DNA of 64,000 nucleotides from contig NZ_JANHKS010000001.1 of the NCBI RefSeq assembly GCF_028682175.1, positions 280,197 through 344,196 on the forward strand, given 5' to 3'. This DNA comes from Pseudomonas putida. GTDB lineage: Bacteria; Pseudomonadota; Gammaproteobacteria; Pseudomonadales; Pseudomonadaceae. Below the pieces are notes generated by a model. That model was not told where the DNA came from, did not search any database, and saw only the letters and a list, made by a program, of their open reading frames with translations. Numbering within the stretch: position 1 is the first letter of the stretch; each line of letters begins with the position of its first letter. A program made the position numbers and the translations under genes. Positions 17,018-26,460 of this stretch are shown here, piece after piece.

Positions 17018-17098
17018 TTTTTCCTCATCAGGGACCACATATTTACTAATTTTCCTATCCCTCGACATCGGCCAACATCAACTTCGCCCCACAGAGGC
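17018..17098 (+). promoter_or_regulatory. Motifs shared with the aldehyde dehydrogenase upstream region
   Basis: TTTTTCCTCAT at 17018 and CCCACAGAGGC at 17088-17098 match those at 13429 and 13492 upstream of the aldehyde dehydrogenase. The pair suggests that the transporter and the dehydrogenase answer to the same signal. Confidence 0.35.
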
Positions 17099-17198
17099 AA
17101 AAGGTCCGTCAGAGGCCACAAGCGTTGTCTGTTTTTGGCGTCTAGCCCCACTGCCCCGTGAATAACGATTTTAAAAAACACCAATCCGGGAGTGCTCC

Positions 17199-18185
17199 AT
17201 GATCAAGTCTTTCGTATCGCGTTGTGTGCGTCCGCTGGCCGTGACGGCCCTGGCTGCCGGCATTGCCAGCGGCGCCCAGGCCGGCACCCTGTCCATCGGT
17301 CATACCACCTGGGTCGGCTACGGCACCCTGTACCTGGCTCAAGACCTTGGCTACTTCAAGGAACAGGGCCTGACCGTCGAGCTGCCGACCATCGAAGAGG
17401 CCTCGATGTACATGGCCGCCCAGGCCTCCGGCCAGCTGTCCGGCTCGGCCTCCACCATCGACGAAATCCTCAAGTACCGCCCGCAATTCTGCTTCAAGGC
17501 CGTGGCCGCGCTGGATGAAAGCCACGGTGGCGACGGCGTGCTGGTAGGCAAGGACGTGACCAGCCTTAAGGACCTCAAGGGCAAGGCCGTGGCCGTCAAC
17601 GAAGGTTCGGTCTCGCAATTCTGGCTCAACTACCTGCTGAAAAACGCCGGCATGAAGATGAGCGACCTGACCATCCAGAACATGACCGCCGACGACGCCG
17701 CCACCGCCTTCATCGCCGGGCGCGTGCCTGCCGCCGTGACCTGGGAGCCGCACCTGACCGGCGTGCGCAACAAGCAGCAAGGCAAGGTGCTGGTGGACAG
17801 CAGCTCGACCCCAGGCGTGATCGTCGATGTGGTCGCCCTGAGCTGCGAGGTCATCGAGAAACAGCCACAAGACGTCAAGGCCCTGGTGGCCGGCCTGTAC
17901 AAGGCCGTGCAATACACCAAGGACCATCCGAAAGAGGCCTACGCGATCATGGCCAAGGGCGTCGGCGGTTACCTGGCCGATCCGAAGGAACTGGAAGCTG
18001 CGGCCAAGGGCGTGCGCTTCTATGACCAGGCCATGAGCGAAAAACTGCTGGGCAGCAACGGCACCAGCGGCGATGCGGCGGACGTCATCAAGCTGGCCAA
18101 CGAAACCGCCAGCGAGCTGCAGGGCAAGCCGTTCAACGTCAGCTTCAACGAGCTGGTCGACAACCGTTACATCAGCCCGAAATAA
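17199..18185 (+). CDS. ABC transporter substrate-binding protein, NitT/TauT type
   Basis: A 328-residue periplasmic binding protein. Residues 1-28 form a signal peptide cut after AQA. The mature part has the NMT1/NitT pattern: TLYLAQDLGYFKEQGLTVEL near the N-terminus, a middle GKAVAVNEGSVSQFWLNYLL, and AVTWEPHLTGV. It would bind a small anion, sulfonate, or nitrogen compound and deliver it to the permease. It is the first gene of a three-gene operon, 15 bp before the permease. The ligand cannot be told from sequence, but the surrounding enzymes point to an organic nitrogen compound. Confidence 0.9.
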   Translation: MIKSFVSRCVRPLAVTALAAGIASGAQAGTLSIGHTTWVGYGTLYLAQDLGYFKEQGLTVELPTIEEASMYMAAQASGQLSGSASTIDEILKYRPQFCFKAVAALDESHGGDGVLVGKDVTSLKDLKGKAVAVNEGSVSQFWLNYLLKNAGMKMSDLTIQNMTADDAATAFIAGRVPAAVTWEPHLTGVRNKQQGKVLVDSSSTPGVIVDVVALSCEVIEKQPQDVKALVAGLYKAVQYTKDHPKEAYAIMAKGVGGYLADPKELEAAAKGVRFYDQAMSEKLLGSNGTSGDAADVIKLANETASELQGKPFNVSFNELVDNRYISPK

Positions 18186-18200
18186 TTTCAGGAGCACGTC

Positions 18201-18991
18201 ATGTCCAAGCGCAATTCGTGGCTCAACCGCTGCCTCACGCCCAAGACCAGCCTGCCGGTGCAGGTGATCTGGAGCGCCAGCGGCCTGGCCTGGGCCCTGC
18301 TGATCGGCCTGTGGGCGATCCTTTCCTACGGCGGCGTGGTGCCGGCGATGTTCCTGCCCACGCCCGGGGCTGTGTTCGACGCAGCCATGCGCCTGGCCCA
18401 TGACGGCACCCTGGGGCCGCACGTGTGGGCCAGCGTCGAGGTGGTAATGGTCGGCTTCATCATCTCCTCGGTGGTGGCCGTACCCATCGGTCTGATGATG
18501 GGCAGCTTCCGGGTGGTGCAGGCGTTTCTCGAACCCCTGGTGAACTTCATTCGCTACCTGCCCGTGACCTCCTTCGTGCCGCTGTTCATCCTGTGGATCG
18601 GCATCGGCCTGGAGCAGCGTGTCTCCATCATCATCTTCGGTGTGTTCTTCCAGCAACTGGTGATGATTGCCGACGTCTCCAAGGGCATCTCCAAAGACCT
18701 GATAAACGCCTCATACACCCTGGGTTCCAGCCGCACCGATGCCGTGCTGCACGTCATCGCGCCGGCGTCCCTGCCCGGTGTGCTAGACACCCTGCGGGTG
18801 ACCATGGGCTGGGCCTGGACCTACCTGGTGGTGGCCGAACTGGTCGCGGCTTCCAGCGGCCTGGGTTACCTGAGCCTCAAGGCCATGCGCGGCTTTCAGG
18901 TTGACGTGATTTTCCTGGCGATCGCTGTCATCGGCCTGCTGGGCCTGATTACCGATCAACTTTTCCGACTTCTTCGCCTGAAGGTGGCCGC

Positions 18992-19004
<13 letters not shown>
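18201..19004 (+). CDS. ABC transporter permease, NitT/TauT type
   Basis: A 267-residue inner-membrane protein with about six hydrophobic helices of the BPD_transp_1 family. The cytoplasmic coupling-helix segment is near LINASYTLGSSRTDAVLHVIAP (residues about 168-190, in two parts), the EAA-like loop that docks the ATPase. The hydrophobic N-terminus VIWSASGLAWALLIGLWAIL starts the membrane domain. AGGAG precedes the ATG. Its last codons overlap the start of the ATPase gene by 13 bp, showing tight coupling. Confidence 0.9.
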
Positions 19005-19831
<827 letters not shown>

Positions 19832-19838
19832 ACCCGAC

Positions 19839-19857
19839 GGGCGCAACGGACGCGCCC
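19839..19857 (+). terminator. Hairpin after the ABC transporter operon
   Basis: GGGCGC, a 7-base loop, and GCGCCC form a six-pair stem 8 bp after the ATPase stop, followed by a pyrimidine run of Ts and Cs. There is no proper U-tract, so termination here is tentative. Confidence 0.4.
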
Positions 19858-19951
19858 TCTCCCCCCCGCCCGACACCTTGGTATGACCGCGCGTAATGCC
19901 TCGCGGTGCTAGAGTTGCGCATCACTCTTGCGGTTCAACGAGGTACATCGG

Positions 19952-20824
19952 ATGAAAATCGGTTTCCTGGGTCTGGGCAACATGGGTCAGGCCATCGCCA
20001 CCAACCTGCTCAAGGGCGGCCATCAACTGCTGGTCTGGAACCGCTCGCCCAAGGCCACTGAACCCTTGGTGGAACTCGGCGCGCAGGCTGTCGCCGAGCC
20101 GGCCCAGGCGTTCGCTGCCGACGTGGTGTTCAGCATGCTGGCCGACGACAAGGCCCTGCGTTCGGTGCTGATCGATTCCGGGTTGCTCAAGCAACTCAAG
20201 GCGCCGCTGATCCACGTCAACCTGGCGACCATCGCCGTCACCTTCGCCGACGAACTGGCCGGGCTGCATCAGGCCCAGGGCGTCGAATACATCGCCGCGC
20301 CGGTGATGGGCCGTCCCAATGTCGCCGCTGCCGCGCAACTGAACATCCTCGCGGCCGGCCCCGAAACAGCCATCGACAAGGTACAGCCGCTGCTTGATCT
20401 GATCGGGCGCAAGACCTGGCGCCTGGGCGAGAAGGCCTCGGCCGCCAACGCGATGAAGCTTGCGACCAACTTCCTGCTGGTTTCAGCGGTGCAAGCAATG
20501 AGCGAGGCGTCGGTGCTGGTCACCCGCCACGGCCTGAAATCGGCGGATCTGGTGGACCTGGTGTCCAGCACCATCTTCACCGGGCCGGTCTATTCCGGCT
20601 ACGGCGCGCTGATCGGTGAACGCCGCTACGAACCCGCCGCATTCAAGGCCGTGCTCGGCCTCAAGGACGTGGACCTGATCCTCGCCGCGGCCAGCCAGGT
20701 GTCGGTGCAGATGCCCAGCGCCGACATGATCCGCGCCAACCTCAAGGATGCCGTCGATCACGGCGACGGCGAGAAAGACCTGGCCGTGCTGGCCGAGGTC
20801 GAGGAACGGCGCAACACGGTGTAG
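19952..20824 (+). CDS. NAD(P)-dependent beta-hydroxyacid dehydrogenase
   Basis: A 290-residue enzyme of the 3-hydroxyisobutyrate dehydrogenase family. The N-terminal Rossmann loop is IGFLGLGNMGQAIA (residues 3-16), VLVTRHG follows the helical domain linker, and the catalytic lysine lies in NAMKLATNFLL (near residue 171). Members oxidise small beta-hydroxyacids (3-hydroxyisobutyrate, tartronate semialdehyde, L-serine type). Start MKIGFLGLGN is clear from the fold. It lies 120 bp after the transporter operon and is convergent with the XRE-cupin gene with only 1 bp between the stops. It probably acts in the same pathway as the two aldolases downstream; the substrate is unknown. Confidence 0.88.
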   Translation: MKIGFLGLGNMGQAIATNLLKGGHQLLVWNRSPKATEPLVELGAQAVAEPAQAFAADVVFSMLADDKALRSVLIDSGLLKQLKAPLIHVNLATIAVTFADELAGLHQAQGVEYIAAPVMGRPNVAAAAQLNILAAGPETAIDKVQPLLDLIGRKTWRLGEKASAANAMKLATNFLLVSAVQAMSEASVLVTRHGLKSADLVDLVSSTIFTGPVYSGYGALIGERRYEPAAFKAVLGLKDVDLILAAASQVSVQMPSADMIRANLKDAVDHGDGEKDLAVLAEVEERRNTV

Positions 20825-20825
20825 C

Positions 20826-21377
20826 TCAGGCGTCGTCGTCCTTCTCGCTGTGCACGACCACCAGCAGTTGCGCCTGCACCTCGCCCACTGAGCGCAGTCT
20901 GTGAGGTTTCTGCGCGTTGAAGTGCAGTGCGTCGCCGCGTTCGAGAATCACCCGTTCGTTCATGAAGTCCACCTCGACGCGGCCTTCGTGGACGAACAGA
21001 AACTCCTCGCCCACGTGCTCCTTGAAGGTGGTGCCGGCGAATTCCGCCGGCGGCGACATCATGAACGGCAGCAGGTTGCGGTCACTGACCTGATGGGCCA
21101 GCACCGCATAGCTTGAGCCCTGCTCGCTGTTGGTCAGCAGGCGGCGCTGGTCGTGGCGCACCAGGCTGTAGCCATCGATGTTCGCCTCGCTCTCGCTGAA
21201 CAGGTCCTCGACATTGACGTGCAGGGCCTTGGCGAGCTTCAGCGCAGCGGCAATCGAGGGCGTGTTCAGGCCACGCTCGACCTTGGACAGGTAGCTCTTG
21301 GTCATGCCGGAGCTTTCAGCCAACGCCTCCAGCGTGACCCCCATTTTCTTGCGCAGCAGCTTCAAACGAATGGACAT
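20826..21377 (-). CDS. XRE-type regulator with cupin sensor domain
   Basis: A 183-residue regulator of the PuuR-like class. The helix-turn-helix lies at residues about 5-60 (LKLLRKKMGVTLEALAESSG, then KSYLSKVERG). The C-terminal half is a cupin (EEFLFVHEGRVEVDF, HFNAQKPHRLRSVG) that would bind a small effector. It is divergent from the class II aldolase gene. The gap holds a perfect 8-bp inverted repeat plus a third half-site (21421-21458), a strong operator candidate for this protein. Start MSIRLKLLRKK is chosen since upstream codons are within the operator region. Confidence 0.9.
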   Translation of the reverse strand: MSIRLKLLRKKMGVTLEALAESSGMTKSYLSKVERGLNTPSIAAALKLAKALHVNVEDLFSESEANIDGYSLVRHDQRRLLTNSEQGSSYAVLAHQVSDRNLLPFMMSPPAEFAGTTFKEHVGEEFLFVHEGRVEVDFMNERVILERGDALHFNAQKPHRLRSVGEVQAQLLVVVHSEKDDDA

Positions 21378-21420
21378 GGATAAAGACTTTTTCCGTCGAA
21401 CGGCAAAATTATGCATTGCC

Positions 21421-21458
21421 AATGACACTTTGTGTCATTAGGATTGTTTTGTGTCATT
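21421..21458. promoter_or_regulatory. Candidate operator for the XRE-cupin regulator
   Basis: AATGACAC at 21421-21428 is inverted as GTGTCATT at 21432-21439 with a 3-bp spacer. GTGTCATT occurs again at 21451-21458, starting 19 bp further on, so the copies lie on the same DNA face after about two turns. It lies between the divergent regulator and aldolase genes and would control both. Confidence 0.6.
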
Positions 21459-21528
21459 TCAAACCCTGAAAGCCCTCTCACCGGCTTTCACCCGAATGAC
21501 CCTGACCTTAGCTGCAGAGGACCCTGCA

Positions 21529-22311
21529 ATGGCCACCACTCTGGAACTCTCGAAAGAACACCTCATCTCGCGTTCCAACGCAAAGATGGATACTACGTTA
21601 AAAGACAACACCTGGACGATCCGCCAGAAGCTGGCGCTGACCTGCCGCATCCTGTTCGACAACGGACATGACTCAGGCCTGGCCGGCCAGATCACCGCTC
21701 GCGGCGAGCAACCGGGCACCTTCTACACCCAGCAACTGGGCCTGGGCTTCGATGAAATCACCGCCAGCAACCTGCTGCTGGTCAACGAAGACCTCGAAGT
21801 GCTCGAAGGCCACGGCATGCCCAACCCGGCCAACCGCTTCCACACCTGGGTCTACCGCGCCCGCCCGGACGTGCAGTGCATCATCCACACGCACCCCACG
21901 CACATCGCTGCATTGTCGATGCTCGAAGTGCCCCTGGCCGTCTCGCACATGGACCTCTGCCCGCTCTACGACGACTGCGCCTTCCTCAAGGACTGGCCCG
22001 GCGTGCCGGTGGGCAACGAAGAAGGCGAGATCATCTCCGCCGCCCTGGGCGACAAACGCGCGGTGCTGCTCTCCCACCACGGCCAGTTGTCCACCGGGAG
22101 CACCGTGGAAGAAGCCTGCGTGATTTCGGTGCTGATCGAGCGCGCTGCCAGGTTGCAGTTACTGGCGATGTCGGCGGGTGAAATCCAGCCCATCCCGCCT
22201 GCCCTTGGCAACGAAGCCCATGACTGGATTTCCCGGCCACGACGCCACGCCGCCGCTTTCAATTACTACGTGCGCCGCACCCTGCGCCAGCACGTCGACT
22301 GCCTCGCCTGA
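21529..22311 (+). CDS. Class II aldolase/adducin-family protein
   Basis: A 260-residue zinc aldolase-like protein. ARGEQPGTFYTQQLGLGFDE resembles the substrate loop, HTWVYRARPDVQCIIHTHPTH contains the zinc histidines (in parts), and LLSHHGQLSTGSTVEEA gives the third ligand. Members cleave L-fuculose-1-phosphate, L-ribulose-5-phosphate or 3-oxo-tetronate-type substrates, or act on hydroxyacids. AGAGGA precedes the ATG at 21529; an internal ATG at 21586 is less likely. It is 26 bp before the DapA-like gene and divergent from the XRE-cupin gene. The substrate is unknown. Confidence 0.87.
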   Translation: MATTLELSKEHLISRSNAKMDTTLKDNTWTIRQKLALTCRILFDNGHDSGLAGQITARGEQPGTFYTQQLGLGFDEITASNLLLVNEDLEVLEGHGMPNPANRFHTWVYRARPDVQCIIHTHPTHIAALSMLEVPLAVSHMDLCPLYDDCAFLKDWPGVPVGNEEGEIISAALGDKRAVLLSHHGQLSTGSTVEEACVISVLIERAARLQLLAMSAGEIQPIPPALGNEAHDWISRPRRHAAAFNYYVRRTLRQHVDCLA

Positions 22312-22337
22312 CCCCATCGAAATCTGGAGCACTGCAC

Positions 22338-23225
22338 ATGTCTACCCCTGATATCCACGGCATCATCGGCTACACCATCACCCCGTTCAGCGCTGACGGC
22401 ACCGGCCTTGACCTTGCCGCCCTGGGCGCTTCCATCGACCGCATGATCGAAGGCGGCGTGCACGCCATCGCGCCACTGGGCAGCACTGGCGAAGGCGCCT
22501 ACCTGAGCGACGCCGAATGGCAGGAAGTCGCCGAATTCAGCACTGGCTACGTCAACAAGCGGGTACCCGTGATCGTCAGCGTGTCCGACCTCACCACCGC
22601 CAAGGCCATCCAGCGGGCCCGTTTTGCCGAAGCCCGCGGCGCCGATGCGGTGATGGTCCTGCCGGCCTCGTACTGGAAGCTCAGCGAGAAGGAAATCCTG
22701 CAGCACTACCAGGCCATCGGCGACAGCATCGCAACGCCGATCATGCTCTACAACAACCCGGCCACCAGCGGCACCGACATGTCGGTGGACCTGATCCTGA
22801 AGATCGTGCGTGCGGTGGAAAACGTGACCATGGTCAAGGAGAGCACCGGCGACATCCAGCGCATGCACAAATTGCAGCAACTGGGCGAAGGTCAGATACC
22901 GTTCTACAACGGCTGCAACCCGCTGGCGCTGGAGGCTTTCGTGGCCGGCGCCAAGGGCTGGTGCACCGCGGCGCCGAACCTGATTGCCGCACACAACCTC
23001 GACCTCTACGACGCCATTCTCGAAGGCGATCTGTCGCGGGCGCAGGAATCGTTCTACCGGCAGTTGCCGATGCTGGAGTTCATCCTCAAGGGCGGATTGC
23101 CGGCGACGATCAAGGCCGGCCTGGGCATGACCGGACTGGAAGCCGGCGCCCCGCGCCTGCCGGTGTTCCCGCTCGAGGAACAGGCGCGCTCGCAACTGCA
23201 AAAACTGCTGGCTGACCTGCGCTGA
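22338..23225 (+). CDS. DapA-family (dihydrodipicolinate synthase-like) aldolase
   Basis: A 295-residue TIM-barrel class I aldolase. The Schiff-base lysine is 167 in MVKESTGD, tyrosine 138 in LYNNPATSG is the acid/base, and PLGSTGEGAYLS is the pyruvate-binding loop. These are the expected positions for the N-acetylneuraminate lyase/DapA superfamily, which adds or removes pyruvate. Because it sits in an operon with a class II aldolase under an XRE-cupin regulator, a catabolic aldolase is more likely than lysine biosynthesis. A strong hairpin follows it. Confidence 0.9.
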   Translation: MSTPDIHGIIGYTITPFSADGTGLDLAALGASIDRMIEGGVHAIAPLGSTGEGAYLSDAEWQEVAEFSTGYVNKRVPVIVSVSDLTTAKAIQRARFAEARGADAVMVLPASYWKLSEKEILQHYQAIGDSIATPIMLYNNPATSGTDMSVDLILKIVRAVENVTMVKESTGDIQRMHKLQQLGEGQIPFYNGCNPLALEAFVAGAKGWCTAAPNLIAAHNLDLYDAILEGDLSRAQESFYRQLPMLEFILKGGLPATIKAGLGMTGLEAGAPRLPVFPLEEQARSQLQKLLADLR

Positions 23226-23232
23226 CAGCGCG

Positions 23233-23266
23233 GCTGGATGCCCGGCTGACGAGTCGGGCATCCGGC
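23233..23266. terminator. Bidirectional terminator-like hairpin
   Basis: GGATGCCCG (23236-23244) is perfectly inverted as CGGGCATCC (23255-23263) with a 10-bp loop, and the stem extends to about 12 pairs with one wobble. It lies between the convergent DapA-like and LysR genes. Confidence 0.6.
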
Positions 23267-23270
23267 ACGC

Positions 23271-24200
23271 TCAGTTGCCCAGGTCGTCCCAGTACGGCGG
23301 CGAGCCAATCGCTTGCAGGAAGTAATCCCAGACCGCCCGGGTCTTCTGCGACCGCAGGCGGTTTTCGGGGGAAATCAGGTGAATGGGGCTGGGGATTTCC
23401 TCCACCGAGCCGCACCACTGCGGCATCAGCCTGACCAGTTCACCGCTGGTGAAATGCGCCTTGCTGAACAGCCAGGTGGGGAAAAACACCAGCCCCCTGC
23501 CCGCCAATGCCGCCTCCACCAGCACCTGCGCGTTGTTGCTGCGCAGCGGCCCGTTGACGTCGATGACCTGCGCCGCGCCCCCTGCGGACTTGCGCAAATG
23601 CCAGCGCTGCGCCCCGCTCGACCCCTTGTACACCAGGCACTGGTGATTGCGCAGATCCTCGGGAGTCTTCGGCTCGCCGTACCGCTGGACATAGGCGGGA
23701 CTGGCGCACAGCACGAAATGCTGATCGCAGATCTTGCGCCCGATCAGCGCCGAATCCTGCAGATGCCCGACCCTGAAGGTAAGGTCGAATCCTTCCTGCA
23801 CCGGGTCGATGTAGACGTCCGACACCGTCAGTTCCACCGTCAATTCCGGGTAGCGCTCGTACAGGCCGTCCAGCAGCTTGACGATGTGCAGATGCCCCAG
23901 CGCCACCGGCGCATTGATCCGCACCAGACCCAGAATCCCGCCGCCCTTGCCGGTGACTTGCTCGTCGGCAGCGTCCAGCAGGTCCAGCACTTCGCGGATT
24001 TGCAGGTAATAGCGCTCGCCCGCCTCGGTCAGCGTCACGGCGCGGGTGTTGCGGTACAGCAGTTGCTGCCCGACCTCACGTTCCAGCGCTGCGATGAAGC
24101 GCGAAACCGAGGACGCCGGCACCTGGAAGTGCCGCGCGGTGGCGGAGAAACTGCCGGTCACGGCCACCATGGCGAAGAAACGATGGGCTTTGAGGTGCAT
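23271..24200 (-). CDS. LysR-family regulator next to the Old Yellow Enzyme gene
   Basis: A 309-residue LysR protein of the CrgA/PecT-like branch. The winged helix is HRFFAMVAVTGSFSATARHF with VPASSVSRFIAALEREVG (residues 5-45), followed by a periplasmic-binding-like effector domain. It is divergent from the alkene reductase gene (24334), its probable target. A 19-bp inverted repeat lies just upstream of its start (24214-24232). The start MHLKAHRFFAMV fits the family length. Confidence 0.9.
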   Translation of the reverse strand: MHLKAHRFFAMVAVTGSFSATARHFQVPASSVSRFIAALEREVGQQLLYRNTRAVTLTEAGERYYLQIREVLDLLDAADEQVTGKGGGILGLVRINAPVALGHLHIVKLLDGLYERYPELTVELTVSDVYIDPVQEGFDLTFRVGHLQDSALIGRKICDQHFVLCASPAYVQRYGEPKTPEDLRNHQCLVYKGSSGAQRWHLRKSAGGAAQVIDVNGPLRSNNAQVLVEAALAGRGLVFFPTWLFSKAHFTSGELVRLMPQWCGSVEEIPSPIHLISPENRLRSQKTRAVWDYFLQAIGSPPYWDDLGN

Positions 24201-24213
24201 GCCGAGGCTCCCG

Positions 24214-24232
24214 TGCGATTGCTGAAATCGCA
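24214..24232. promoter_or_regulatory. Candidate LysR operator
   Basis: TGCGATT, a 5-bp spacer, and AATCGCA form a perfect 7-5-7 inverted repeat 14 bp before the LysR start. A second symmetric site, AATGCA-C-TGCATT, lies at 24246-24258. Geometry and position fit a LysR-type recognition and activation site pair for the divergent alkene reductase. Confidence 0.5.
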
Positions 24233-24333
24233 ATGGTCTTTTGCGAATGCACTGCATTGTGGCTGTTTCAGCAAGCTTCTACCATCGCTGCATTCTTCAT
24301 TACCACCTGCCATCGCGCAGCCGGAGCCCCTTT

Positions 24334-25461
24334 ATGATCGACCTGTTCGCCCCCTATGACCTCAACGGCCTGACCCTGAACAACCGTTTCGTCATGGCAC
24401 CGATGACCCGCTCGCGGGCGCCGCAAGACATCGCCACCGCGCAGATCGCGCTGCATTACACCCAGCGCGGCACCGCCGGGCTGATCGTCTCGGAAGGCAC
24501 GCCGATCTCCCGCGAAGGCCAGGGCTATCTGTTCAACCCCGGCATTTTCACCCAGGAGCAGATCGCAGGCTGGAAACTGGTCACCGACTCGGTGCGCAGC
24601 GTCGGCGGACGCATGTTCGCCCAGCTGTGGCACGTGGGCCGCGTGTCCCACACCTCGATCCAGATCGACGGCAAGGCCCCGGTCAGCTCCACCGACAAAC
24701 CGGCCCAGGGCGCCATCGCCTTCGGCTACACCGATGACGGCGAGCCCGGTTTCGTCGCGACCTCGACACCTCGTGCCCTGGCCACCGAAGAAGTCGGCCG
24801 CGTGGTCGAAGACTTCGCCCAGGCCGCGCAGAACGCCATCGACGCGGGCTTCGACGGCGTGGAAATCCACGGTGCCAACGGCTACCTGATCGAGCAGTTC
24901 CTCAACCCGCTGATCAACGATCGCAGCGACCGCTACTCGGCCCAGACCCTGGAAGGTCGCCTGCGCTTCGTGTTCGAAGTGGTCGACGCCGTCATCGCCC
25001 GGATCGGCGCTCACCGCGTCGGGATTCGCGTGTCGCCCTACGGCCAACTGTTCGACATGCCGATCTATCCGGAAATCGACGAAACCTACTCGGCGCTGTG
25101 CGCCGGCATGAGCCAGCGCGGCATTTCCTACGTGCACGTCATGGACCAGTCGCACTTCTTCCTCGCCCAGGAAGGCGCCGACGCCCAGGAACAGGCGCTG
25201 CGCACCCTGCTGCAACACTGCAAGGAACAACTGGGCGACACCGCGCTGATCCTCGCCGGCGACATGACCCTGGAACGCGCGCAGGACCTGGTGGACGCCG
25301 GCCTGATCGACCTCGCAGGCTTCGGCCAGCCCTTCATCGCCAACCCTGACCTGGTCGCCCGCCTGAAGAACGGCTGGCCCCTGACCACGCCGGATCGCGA
25401 CACCTACTACGGCGGTGATGCCAAAGGGTATGTGGACTATCCGCCGTACGCGGCAGTCTGA
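24334..25461 (+). CDS. Old Yellow Enzyme-type alkene reductase (NemA/XenB-like)
   Basis: A 375-residue FMN-dependent TIM-barrel flavoprotein. Its landmarks are NGLTLNNRFVMAPMTRSRA at the N-terminus, QLWHVGRVSH, the substrate histidine and following asparagine in HGANGYLIEQFLNPLIND, and the C-terminal FGQPFIANPDLVARL. It reduces activated C=C bonds, nitro compounds or nitrate esters with NADPH. The start at 24334 gives the family N-terminus. It is divergent from a LysR gene that probably induces it with electrophilic compounds. Confidence 0.92.
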   Translation: MIDLFAPYDLNGLTLNNRFVMAPMTRSRAPQDIATAQIALHYTQRGTAGLIVSEGTPISREGQGYLFNPGIFTQEQIAGWKLVTDSVRSVGGRMFAQLWHVGRVSHTSIQIDGKAPVSSTDKPAQGAIAFGYTDDGEPGFVATSTPRALATEEVGRVVEDFAQAAQNAIDAGFDGVEIHGANGYLIEQFLNPLINDRSDRYSAQTLEGRLRFVFEVVDAVIARIGAHRVGIRVSPYGQLFDMPIYPEIDETYSALCAGMSQRGISYVHVMDQSHFFLAQEGADAQEQALRTLLQHCKEQLGDTALILAGDMTLERAQDLVDAGLIDLAGFGQPFIANPDLVARLKNGWPLTTPDRDTYYGGDAKGYVDYPPYAAV

Positions 25462-25503
25462 TCCGGATCGATCACCGATATGTAGCAGCGTTCAACGAAC
25501 GCT

Positions 25504-25594
25504 CTGTGGGAGCGGGCTTGCCCGCGAATGCGACGGACCAGTCACCTTCGATGTGCCAGGTCCGTCGCATTCGCGGGCAAGCCCGCTCCCACAG
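25504..25594. repeat. REPIN with a perfect 36-bp inverted repeat
   Basis: Arms at 25504-25539 and 25559-25594 are exact reverse complements over 36 bp with a 19-bp loop. Symmetry extends well past the REP core (CTGTGGGAGCGGGCTTGCCC) into GCGACGGACC. It lies between the convergent alkene reductase and AraC genes. Confidence 0.9.
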
Positions 25595-25640
25595 AATTGT
25601 CCGGCGCGTTGTTTCGACACACACTGAATTACCCCCCCCA

Positions 25641-26447
25641 TCACTCCCGGTACAGAAACTCCCTCGGCGACTCCCCCATCACCCGCCTGAACATCGCACT
25701 GAACGCACTCTGGCTGGCGTAGCCCAGATCCCGCGCAACCCTGCCCACCGCCTGTCCCTGTTCCAGCCGGTCGATGGCCGTGGCCAGCCTGACCTGTTGC
25801 ACCCAGTGCCGGAACGTCAGCCCGGTTTCCTTGATGAACAGCCGAATCAGCGTGCGCGAACTGGCGCCGACCTTGTCCGCCCAGAACTCCACCGAATGCG
25901 GTTGTTCAGGGTGCTCCAGAATCGCCTTGCACACCGTCACCAGCCGCCGGTCCACGGGCCAGGGTATTTGCAGCGGCAGGCTTTGCGCCGAGGCGATCTC
26001 ATGGAGGATCAAGGCGACGATGTGCGCGTTGCGCCCCTCCTGGGGGTATTCGATAGGCTGGTCGGCCAGCGCCAGGATCAGCTCGCGCAACATGACAGAG
26101 ACTTCGACGATCTTGCAGCTGTCACCAAAGCCCTCGGCCAGATGCGGCTCGATGTACACCGAGCGCAGCTGCACGGGGCTGAGCATCAACTGGTCGTGGA
26201 CGATCCCGGGCGGAATCCACAGCGCCCGCCGGGGCGGCAGGAACCACAGGCCGTCCTCGGTCACCGCGCGCATCATGCCGCTGGCGGCGTACAGGATCTG
26301 GCCGTGGCGGTGGTCATGGGGCGCGTTGTATTCGCCGGTTTGTTGATCGCGCACCAGCACGGTCATTGGCCGCGGTACGTCGCGATAATCCTGATAGTCC
26401 ACGCTGCGCTCGGTATTGGCAGCGAGGGTGCGGGCGGTTTTCTTCAT
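25641..26447 (-). CDS. AraC-family regulator with N-terminal cupin
   Basis: A regulator of 268 residues from the start used here. A cupin sensor (APHDHRHGQILYAASG, RRALWIPPGIVHDQL) precedes a two-helix AraC DNA-binding domain (WADKVGASSRTLIRLFIKETG and VARDLGYASQSAFSAMFRRV). It is divergent from the MFS gene at 26599. An ATG at 26558 with a good ribosome site (GAGGGA) would add 37 weakly convincing residues and leave only 40 bp between the divergent genes. I prefer 26447 because a perfect palindrome lies just upstream of it. It probably controls the exporter. Confidence 0.85.
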   Translation of the reverse strand: MKKTARTLAANTERSVDYQDYRDVPRPMTVLVRDQQTGEYNAPHDHRHGQILYAASGMMRAVTEDGLWFLPPRRALWIPPGIVHDQLMLSPVQLRSVYIEPHLAEGFGDSCKIVEVSVMLRELILALADQPIEYPQEGRNAHIVALILHEIASAQSLPLQIPWPVDRRLVTVCKAILEHPEQPHSVEFWADKVGASSRTLIRLFIKETGLTFRHWVQQVRLATAIDRLEQGQAVGRVARDLGYASQSAFSAMFRRVMGESPREFLYRE

Positions 26448-26460
26448 GCTGCGGGCTCGT

